A stretch of DNA of 64,000 nt from Euglena gracilis (Eukaryota; Euglenida; Euglenophyceae; Euglenales), in the NCBI GenBank assembly GCA_039621445.1, contig CP154957.1:6442504-6506503 (forward strand). The letters run 5' to 3'. Shown here one piece after another: positions 10,401-21,017 of this stretch (within the stretch, counting starts at the first letter, position 1; each line of letters opens with the position of its first letter). A program made the translations under genes and the position numbers. The notes below the pieces were generated by a model. That model worked only from the letters and a program-made list of their open reading frames with translations. It did not search any database and was not told the origin of the DNA.

Positions 10401-13400
10401 CTACCCTGCGAGCGAGGGGCCAAGCAGTTAAACATGGTGAGGATCCCATTTCTTTGGCCAACTCCGATTTTTTGTTTCACAACCCGAATCCTGTCTTCTT
10501 CCGCTCATATTAGGGTTAGGGTTTGGATTGGGGTTGCACGTCCCCCTTTGTCCAAAAAACCCCCCTATGTCCAAAGACCATCCCCCCCCCCCTGGTCGGA
10601 GGACACCTTTTTGGAGATTTGACCGAATTTTTGGCCCGGCACAAAGTGCTTGCCCGAAAAAATTTGCACCCAAAATCGGCTAAAATTTGGAGTGCCATTT
10701 CTGACACTTGTTGGGCAAAGTTTTTTCGACATTGCCCAAAATTTTCGGCACAAAGCGCCAGAAGAAAAATTCGACCTTTTTTGTGGGGTCAGGTCCCAGG
10801 TACCCGCCAACGTTTTTTTTGACCCCTTGTCCAACGACCCCCCCCCCCCCAGTCGGAGGACACCTTTTTTGGTCCAACGACCCCCCCCCCCGGTCACAGG
10901 ACAGAGGTGACCAGTCGTGGACAGAGGGGGGGTACAATTTCAGGAAAGAGTTACCTCCCCCCAAATAAGGCCCCTCAACCCAAATGAGATCCCCCAGAAT
11001 ATGAACACCCCAGATTTAAGAAGTTCTTTAGAAAAGTGCTATGCAGGGATTTTTTTAAGTTTGGACCCCTGGGGGGGGGAGGGGGGGGGAGGGTGGGTGG
11101 GTGCGCCGGACCCCCCCCCCCCCCCCCACGGGGGGGGGGTCCCCCCGGAGGGGGGGGTGGGTGGGATGGGATATACTTTTCGGCGCCGCAAGCGCCGAAA
11201 AAATTCTATTTTTAGCACTTTTCGCGATTTTTCGGCCATTTTTTGTGGGTCCCCCGGGACCCCCTCCCCCCCCCCCCGGGGGGGCCCCCCCCAGGGGGGT
11301 GGGTGGGTGGGGGGGGACCCCCCCTCCCCCCCCCGGTCTTAAAAAGAAGCCTGGTGCTATGACAGTGCGCTATTCCCGTCCCCCTATGGGAATAGCTTGG
11401 GAGGAACATCCGGGGGGGGGCATGGTACATGCATTGATATCTGCGTGAATATATACATATGTGTGTACACATCTGTACCTAAGTGTATGTGTTCATACTA
11501 ACATATGTCCACACTCACTGTGTGTATTTATACATGACAAGGATCGTTGTCCAAATGTTTTGTAATCTATCAATGCCCATTTATTTCATGCCTGATGCCG
11601 ACCCCGACAGTGTGGAGACATGGGCAGTATCCCCCCGTGGTGCCGGCTGGCTGTTTGGGCCTCGCAACCAGGGGCAAGCGGTCAACCTCTGTCTCCATCC
11701 TTCAACGACCACAAGACAACACAGTAGGAAGCTCTGGGGTTCTCGGGTCATTCCCTCTCATTCCAGCAGCCTGCTCCTGCGTGTGTCACCCGGGAGTTCA
11801 TGCACCTGAATGACCTGGAACTGATCTGCCGCGCCCACCAGCTGGTGCAAGAGGGCTACAAATACCATGCAGGACAGCCCTCTCGATGACACCTCAGCAT
11901 TGCTTCGTCTGAGGCATCTATCAGACTTCAAGACACCTGCCCCTCACCCCCGTGCCTTCAAATATAAACCCCCGACCAGGGGTTTTTTAAATCTTGGACC
12001 CCCTCAAGGCAATTGCTTAAGCACTGACCGACCCCCCCCCCCCCCGGGGGGGGTGGGTGACTGGTTTTTTCAGAGTGACTGACTGGTTTTGGCCCGGACC
12101 CCCTCCCCCCCCCGGGGGGGGGGGGTCGGCCAGGAGTGGGCAAAAGTGGCTTGAGTGACCCCGGCGCCGAAGGCGCTGGAAAAATTTTTTTGGGCCTAAA
12201 ATGGCCTAAAGTGACTTGAAAGTGGCCGTTTTTCTGAGTGGCCGACCCCCCCCCCCCCCCCCCCGGGGGGGTAGTGACTGGCTGGTTTTTTGAAAATGAG
12301 TGACTGACTGGTTTTTAAAAAAGTGGAGTGACCCCCCTCCCCCCCCCCCCGGGGGGGGTCGGTAAGCAATTGTATGACCCCCTCCACCAGGGGGGGGGGG
12401 TAGGGTGGGTGGCCCCCGGAGGGGGGTGGGGGGCGTAGGGGCTGGTGGGTATATCTTTTTCAGCGCCGAAGGCGCCGAAAATTTTGAAAAAGGTGCCATT
12501 TTTAGCATTTTTGGCCATTTTCGGGCAAAAGTGGGTGGGTCTCCCGGGACCTCCCCCCTCCCCCAGGGGGGCCCCACCCCAGGGGGTGGGTGGGGCCATT
12601 TCAGGCAAAATGCCAACCGATGACCATTTTTTTGGCCAAAAAAAGTGTCAAAATTGTGTCTCAAAACTACCACAAAATGTGAAAAACTATCACAAATGAA
12701 AATGTGGGATTTTTCCCCTATCTTGCACCACTCACACGGCGCCTGTTAGCGTTTCCCTGGGCGGTGTATTTGGCTGTTTGGGGGGTTCATGATTCTCAAA
12801 GAAGTTCCCCCCCAAATAACCCCCCCCCCCTGTGGATGCCCCCCAGGTTTTCGGTTTTCAGCCAAAAATGCATATAACAGCTCCCCCCACAGCAACTGCA
12901 CACGTTCAACCCCTCTGGACATTGCAAGCTCACAAATGGAAGATGTATTGATTTTTTTTTTGCCAGTCTCAGCAATCTTTTGTTTTCTGCAGCCATTTAT
13001 GAAGCAGTTTGGAATAGAGCGTGTGAAAGTGGGGTTGGGTTGGATTGGCTGCTGGGAAATAATTTCGACTTCAGAAAATTCCGCATCCTGGACCAGATTT
13101 TTCTCTCAGACTAAACTTTTTGTCAAGTTTTGTCTTTTTGTTGTTTTTTCCAGCCAACAATTCCATCTCTAAACCAGCGTGTTCCCAAATTGACAAAAAT
13201 ACTGATTTGCTTTTTTGAAGAGGGCGAATAACAGCTCAAAACACACACCAACATTGCAAAATGACAAAAATTGTGAAAATTTTCCATATCCCCTCCAGCA
13301 GAAGTGTTCACATTCCCAAAACTGCAACTTCCACAATTTTTCCGCAATTTTTCAGCAATTTTCTGATGGCCTCTGAAATGTCAGTTTCCCCCTGAATGTG

Positions 13401-16400
13401 GTTGGAGGGCGGGTTATTTGGGCGGGATTTCAAAATCCCCTGGGAGTTTATATTTTTGGGTAGAAAGATCAAATTCAGGGACCAACATCGTTTATGTCTT
13501 CCAGTACATTTTACAGGTTTTTAGGTTTTTGCTCAAATCCTGGGTCCCCGGGGTGGGTGGATCTGGTGCCGGACCCCCCTGGGGGGGGAGTTCCGGCCTG
13601 GGTGTGGGATTCGGCGCGAAGCGTTGAATTTTTTTTGGGAAATGCCCTCAGGTGGCCCAATTTTTTGGGGGGGGCCACCCCCACCTGGGGGAGTCCCGTG
13701 GGGTCTTAAAAAGAAGCCTGGAGAGAGAGGACAAGAGGTTGCCCTGGAATCATTTCAATGAGGAGAAGCTGGTGACTGTGTGGTCAGCACCCAACCATGG
13801 CTGAGGACAGAAACATTCGAAATCGCTTGAAACACAACAATGTGTCCGCTCTAATTCAATTGATTTTATATTATTTCCCCAAAAATTCAGTTTTGTTTGT
13901 CCTCCAGTGCAAGATTACCTGATTGAGGTATGTGATGTCCTGGGATGTCTTTTGTCCCCCATGTAGGATGAACACCGGTCAGTGAGCACGTTCCTCTTGG
14001 GCGGCCGATCTCACATTTAAGCTTTTTTTTGGTCGGTTGCATTTCACACAAGTCAAGAATTTTGATTATAGCACCGGTACAAGAATTTTGAACAAGAGGG
14101 AACACGGTTGGACGAAATCCGGCTGAAATGGACTTTATGGCCCTGATTCTCCCGGTATTTACATGTTTTTTGTCGTTTTTGTGGTTGGCATAGCACCATA
14201 ACCCAGGCACCCGTCCCCCCAAAGTGAAAAAGAAAACGGACAGAACCACCAAACCCTGGTGCTGCCTCCCCCCATTTCCTGTGTGAAACTGCCAGCTGGT
14301 GCTCTGGAGGTGGGTTTCAGGTCCACCCCTTTACTTGCTTTCTGAAGTTTTACGGCATGCCCAATGCCAATATGGCATGCTTGCCGATGCCCAAGTTCTG
14401 GCCCGCAGGGTGGTTTTTTTTAAGTAACATTTAAATTGTATTCAACAAAACTATTCTATTCAGCAAAATGCCTTGCACTCAGGATTTCAAAAAGAAAACT
14501 TGTAGTGGTGCTGCATCCTCGAATAGTCCAGGTGTTAAGTTGCACCAGTGGTTGGTGTGCGCAGATATGCAAACCAACCAAACAGACTGTTTTTGCATTT
14601 GCACTGGCCAACGACTTGTACAATTTCACAAGCACACCAATTGCAGCTGGAACGCATGTCCTGTTTCACAGTTACGCAAATGGTTGGTGCCCACGTTTGC
14701 GCACACCGTCCATTTGCGCATTTGGCACACCGACCACCAATTTCTCACACAGCCAAGGCTCAGCGTATCGTTTCAGGGCTTGGGCACACCTCACCAAATT
14801 GTTCCAGAGACGCCCCCTGTCAATCGAGCAGCTGTTGTTCCAAACACACCTGCTGGTTTTTATATACCACATATGCTATGATGACAACTACTCTTGGGCA
14901 CCTTATTTGTCAAAGGTCAAAGTCCCTCTCTGCGTCCTGAGGTACCACGTCAACAAAAATGCTGCTTGCATTTTTGGGCTTTGCCGGTCAGGTCTTGTCA
15001 TTTTCCTGAAAAGAAATGTCGATGTGGGGCCCAACCCTTGAAGAACAAAAATTGTTTTTACGGGCGCAAATTCGCGCACCAACACAATTTTGTTTGTGCG
15101 CACATTTGCGCCCATAAACACAATTTTGTCTTTCAAGGGTTGGGCTTTGTCGCGCGAACCAGCGGGCCGTCGAGAAACGTAATTTGGTGGGTTTGTCGCA
15201 CCATTTGTCGACGGACGGTGGCATTGGCGCTTAAGTGTGTGCGAACCAGGGAATTTCTTAAGCCGGAGGGTACCCCACCCCCCCGAGGGGGGGTCCAGCC
15301 AGCCAGCAGCTCAAATCCAGCCAGCAGCCCAAATTCGGGCTGGGAGCCCCCCCCCCGGGGGGGGGTCGACTGAAATAAAGTCGGGTCCAGCCCGGCCGGA
15401 GGCCAGGCCAGCCGGCCGAAGGCCAGGCCAGCCGGCCGCAGGCTGGCCAGCCAACTGGGCTGCCCAGCTCACCTATCCCTGCATTTTTTCCCCTCACCAC
15501 AGCTTCCTCCATCACAGCCCCCAGCCTTGATCTAGCTCCATCCACCAAAATGTCGAAAATGGCAAAAATGTGTTAGACATTTTTTTGTTTTTCACCGACC
15601 CAGCCCAGCCCCGCCCCCTCCAGCCCCGGACCCCCCCCCTCCCCCTCCACCCCCCCCCCGGGGTGCGTCCAGCCAGCAGCTCAAATCCGGCCTTTTTGCC
15701 AGCCGGAGGCTGGACCCCCCCCCCCGGGGGTCCTTAAAAAATTCCCTGGTGCGAACAAAAAAATGTGTTTATGGGCGCAAATGTGCGCACCAACATAAAT
15801 TGTTCGGGGAGGTCTGAATGGAATGAATAAATAATAATAAATGCTGTGACAGAACACAACCGTCAAACGCCGGTAAATCGCCGGTGGTTCATGTGCGCTA
15901 AAGCGCGCACCATGCTGTTGGTGGGCGCAAATGCGCAAATGAACCACGTGCAGAAATTCCAGAAATCCACAAGTGGTTCATCTGTGCATTTGCGCCCACA
16001 AACAATGTGACGCACGCTTTGGAGCAAATAAACCACCCGTGGAGGAATAAAAAGCGACATCACTCGCCCTTGCAACACCTACCATCTCTGGCTTCTGAAG
16101 TGTTTCAACCCCAACAACCACACCGTCACCTTCAACTCCTGGTATTTTGGGGCTAATTCTGCTCTAGTGCCCTAGGAAAGGTTGAGACAGAGGATATCCT
16201 GAAGGTGGATACGCAGCCACCCGATAACGGTGCACGTCCGCTGGCACCGATTTTAGGACCCCAAAGGGTCTGCCACTGTCCCGCGGCTTGGCCTCCGCTG
16301 CCGGGAAAATCCTGGACGGATCCTTAAAAAGGCGGGAAAAATCCTGGACAAAATTTCGTCCAGAATTTTTCCCACAACGTTTTTTTCCCGTACAAGTTTT

Positions 16401-19400
16401 CCCCCCCCCGGTACAATCAACTGCTGGAAGGAAAACAACACAAAAGAGAGCAAAGAAAAAAGCAGGAAAGCACACAAAGTGAAAAAAAAATGTCCACTTG
16501 CTTCCAATGACAAGCACACCTTGTACCGGTCGTACAGGAACAGCGTGGCGTACCAATCCCGGACCTCTGGGTTGGTGAAATCCACCCAGGAGGAGGTCCC
16601 TACACAGACGGGTTGAACCATGAGCCAGGAATCCCTCGCTGGGCTGGCTGCTTTATGTGTATCCAACCGACAGACTGCAGCGAGTTTGAAGTAGGATACC
16701 ATGTTAAAACATGAGCTTTTTTTTATTTGACATTCTGTGCCGAATTACCCTTAAAAGAAACGTGATGAGGTGAAAAGGCCCCTTCAATTCTGCAAATGCA
16801 CGCCGGACTTTATTCCATCCTTGGCACACATTAAAACTTAATAGAATGGGTTTACAGAAAAACTGGGGGGTGGTTCAGGCCGGTCCAGGTATCGAATGGG
16901 ATCGAAAACAGCTGCTGATGTAGATGGTCATCTATCTGACCAGGGGATTCCCAAAGCTCCCCCAGGGAGGGGGGATAACATTCTGGAGGGAAAAAAATGG
17001 TTAGGATTACATTCAGACTTTCATTTTGTGCGCCGCAGAAATTTTTTTTCTGTGCCGCCTGCACGCGGCACAGTTAATTTTGTGACCGCGTGTGCTGCGG
17101 AAGGTTTTTTTCTGTGCGCCGCCGCAGCACCGCGGCCATCCCAATTATCCTCTGTGTGGCCTCTTTGATACTTTTGGGTGCGTTGTTGGTGCACTGCGGC
17201 AGCGTTTCAGGTGCGCCCAGGGTGTGCCGCGGCAAAAATTTGATTGTGCGCCGCGTGCGCTGCGGAAAAGTAATTTTTGCGCCGCGGCAAGCTTCGCCGC
17301 AGCGCACTAAATGAAAGTCTGGTTGTTCTCATATTTGTGCCCACAAACTTTAAAATCATGTGGTGGACCATGAGACATTTTCCCATTTTTTTTAAAGCAC
17401 GAGGGCCAATGTTTTCCAGTCACGTTGCCCCCTGAAAGGTGGTGGTACCTCCCCCCCCCCTTGTTGTACGACCACCCCACTATAACGACCACCCCCGTTC
17501 GCAGGTTGCGGGTTAGGGGGGTCTAACGCCCCCCCCCCCCCGTCGCAGGTTGCTGGTCAGGACCAAAAACAGAGGCTGGTTTTTTTTTGAGGTTGTATGA
17601 AGATGCATCCACGAATGCCGCCTTTTCCAGGCATTTTCCATGTTCCCCACCGGCCTTCATGTTTTCGACACCTGCAGTGCTTTCACGCTGCTTGCTTTGA
17701 TGTGTGTCGCACCTATGACGACAGTTCGGGTCCCCATTGGTATCGGTCAGTACTGTGAACAACGACCACCCCCACTATAACTACCCCCCCCCCCGGTCGC
17801 AGGTTGCAGGTCAGGGGGGTCTCACGACCCCCCCCCCAGTTGCAGGTTGCAGGTACCCGGTTGTACGACGGGGGGGGGTACATCTTAGGCGGCCGGATTC
17901 GCACTGAAGCTTTTTTGTGTTGATTTGCGCATTTGCGCAAATTTGCATTTTTTTTGATTTCGGCCGTGTGGCTCTGGGGGGTTTGAAATCATGGTGACAA
18001 GAAAATGTCCAAAATGAGCAAAATTCTGTTTTTGGCGGTGTGACCCCTGGGACTTTGGCCAAAATTGGCGCTTTCGGGGGGTCCGAAAATGGGCTCCGCA
18101 CGTCGAAACCCCCGGGACCTTCCCCCCTGGGAGTGGAAAAAAAAACCGCAAAAAAGCGATAGAGGAACGGGACCTTTACTGTCCTTTTTGCTGCTGTCAT
18201 CTGTTTCCCCGGGTGAGCCCGAGCTAACCTTTATTGTGAGGTGTGAACTTCATAAATTGCTGTTTCGCCAGGTGCATTCGGCGGTTCAAGAATTTTGCAG
18301 AAAATGTCGATTTGCGCAATTGCGCACGCCGACAAAAAAAAGCTTAAGTGCGAGATGCGCCGCCTAAGACTTTTGTCCTTCAAGGAGTGGGCTTTGGCGC
18401 TCATGAATTGACGCCGTCGATAAACAGTGTAACAAAGGGGCCGTGACGGCGCAGATCAGCGGGCCGTCCAGGAACATATTATGGTGGGCTTTTCACAGCG
18501 TTTGCCGACGGCACAAGCTTATGGGCGCAGATGCACGCACAACCAAAAATACGTTTATGCGTGCATTTGTGCCCATCACCACAATTTGTGTTGGTTGGCG
18601 CACATGCGCGCATAAACACAAAGAAGAAGGCGTGACGGAAACACAACTGCCAAACACCAGCAGCAGATGTGGTTCATTTGCGCATTTGCACTCACAAACA
18701 ACGTTATGCGCGCAAATGCGCAAATGAACCACCAAAGATCGGCAACGCTGGGCCCCGCAACACTATTTTTAAAGGCTTCTGAATGGGTTTAATCCCAACG
18801 ACCACACCGTCACCTTCAACTCCTGGTATTTTGGGGCCAATTATATTCTAGTGACAGGTCCCAGGAAAGGTAAAGATAGAGGATCTCCCAAAGTTGGATA
18901 CGCAGCCACCCTATAACGGTACACGTCCACCGGCACCAGAATTAGGATCCCAAAGGCCCTGCCACTGGCCCGCGGCTTGGCCTCCGCTGCTGCAGCCACA
19001 TCAGCTGCTGATGCCTCAGCACCCACCAGACCGGCATTGACCTCCCCGGTGCAATAGCACCCAGCTTTAGCGGTCACGTTATTCCCCGCAACCGGGGTGT
19101 GAGACTGGGGGACGACATGGTGCCAGTGCATGGCAACCAACAGCCAGAGATAGATAGCCCTGAAGCACCAGTTACTTTTTGGGTGCAAGGAAGTATTGAA
19201 CCTTTACCACTCGATTGGTTGCATGAAAGCTGTGGGACTCACTCCCCACAAATTATGCACAAAAATTGGTGTGGTTTACGTTTTTCAATGGGAAAATGGT
19301 GGAGAATAACCAGAAAACGGACTCCGGCCTGAAGCATCCCGGGTATTTACCAAATTTACGGGTAAGTACCAAATTTTGAATTCTTGTAACGCAGCACTGT

Positions 19401-20963
19401 TGCAGAAAAGGTGTCGAGCAGTCACAGGTCGTTTGCACGTCATCAATTCATTATATTTAAGTGCCAGACGGATGACCCCCAAACAACCGGCCGTGTGGGC
19501 CGGGGAACAGCAGTGCAAATGTACACACGTAAGGCAGGCAAATTTTCGCCAGTCAGATGCCGTGTTCCAGGGAACATTACACACTGTTTCTCACCACAAA
19601 TTTCATCACCACATAAAGGCGGTTCAAATCAATGGTTGGCGTGAGTAATTGCGTTCGCCAGCCGCCACGGACGAGGAGATGGCATCGCACAACTGATGTG
19701 TGTTGGTGCGCGCATTTGCGCGCACAAACAAGTTTTCTTCGTGTGCACTTAGGCTCGCTCAAACACACCATTTTGAAGAGAATCCTCAAGTGTTGGTGCG
19801 CACATATGCGCGCACCAATATTATTGTGTTTATGCGCGCAAATGTGTGCACCAACACAATCTTCAAAAACGTCGTTGGGTCATGGTCCTCACCAGTGTGC
19901 TTTAACACAAGAATTTTGTTTGTTGCCACCCATGCACAAACCATCGCATCCCACGTCCCCCAAGTGGTTTGTGCGCGCATTTGCGCAAATGCGCGCACAA
20001 ACAAAATTTGTTGATGTGTGCATTTGCGCCCACAAACATGTCATTTTAGCTTCAAAGTGCTGTGTTTATTTGCACAAATGCGCCCATAAACATAATTGTG
20101 TTTGTGGGCGCATTTTCCCAGAAACACACATCAATTGCGTCATGGCCGGCTGACGTAGTTTTTTAGTATGTGATGTAACAAGGTTCTGTGTGTGCTTACG
20201 GGCGGCCGCAGTATCCAAGCCAGTTCCGTCAGGGTGTCATCACCAGTTTCATGTGTCGTAACCGTGTGTGGGCTTACGGGCGGGCGCTACAGTATCCAAG
20301 CCAGTTCAGTCAGTGTGTCATCACCAGTTTCAAGTGTCGTAACAGCGGGTGTGTGCTTCCAACCTGTTTCACATCCGACTGCACCAGTCTCACCCTCCGC
20401 CCTCTTTACATCGGTCGCTGAGCAGCATGCGTATCAAACCACTGGGTTACATCCCCTCAACAATGGGGTGTAACAGTTCATAAATTGTTTTCCATGTGTC
20501 AGGGTGTTGGGTCCCAGAAATTTCGCAAAAATTGTGAATTTGAGCAATTGCGCAAATTCTAAAGGAAAAAACCCTTAAGTGCGAATCCGGCCGCCGAAGA
20601 ACATGGCACCCCCCCCCCTGCCCAGCGACCACCCCCGCGGTCGGTAAAGGGTCCGGGGTCAGGGTGACCCCCCCCACTGGTTGGTGGTTGTAGGAACTGG
20701 TCAGTGGGCAGGGGGGGGGCGCAGGTACCTCCCCCCCTGTCTAAGCACCTCCCCGGTTCTTTCCCATCTTTTTAAGGTCATCTTCCTGGGGAGGCTTTTT
20801 TTGTGTGCGGTTTGACGAGAAATTTCTGGAAAGTTTCGAATTTTCAGAAATTTCTGAAGCCTGATTTGGTGAGATATATTCTTGTTTCTACAGACATAGA
20901 TATACATATATATATATATATGTATATATATGTATATATATGCATATACACATGTATATGTAG

Positions 20964-21017
<54 letters not shown>

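Larger units (their letters stand above)
14480..20150. repeat. Cluster of GCGC-ATTTGCGC palindromic foldback repeats
   Basis: Dozens of short palindromes built on GTGCGCGCATTTGCGCGCAC and GGCGCAAATGCGCA, linked by ACAAACACAATTTT, occur here and nowhere else in the window. The clearest foldback is 18670-18733, where TGGTTCATTTGCGCATTTGC is mirrored by GCAAATGCGCAAATGAACCA. Similar pairs lie at 15882-15955 and 15973-16035. Long open frames here are by-products of the repeats. Confidence 0.8.

Noticed and set aside
10513-10530. TTAGGGTTAGGGTTTGG as a telomere tract
   Set aside because: Only two to three units in an interior intron; not evidence of a telomere.
14436-15041. A 201-codon plus-strand frame rich in His and Cys
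   Set aside because: It overlaps the GCGCATTTGCGC palindromes and matches no protein pattern; other frames over the same repeats are also open.
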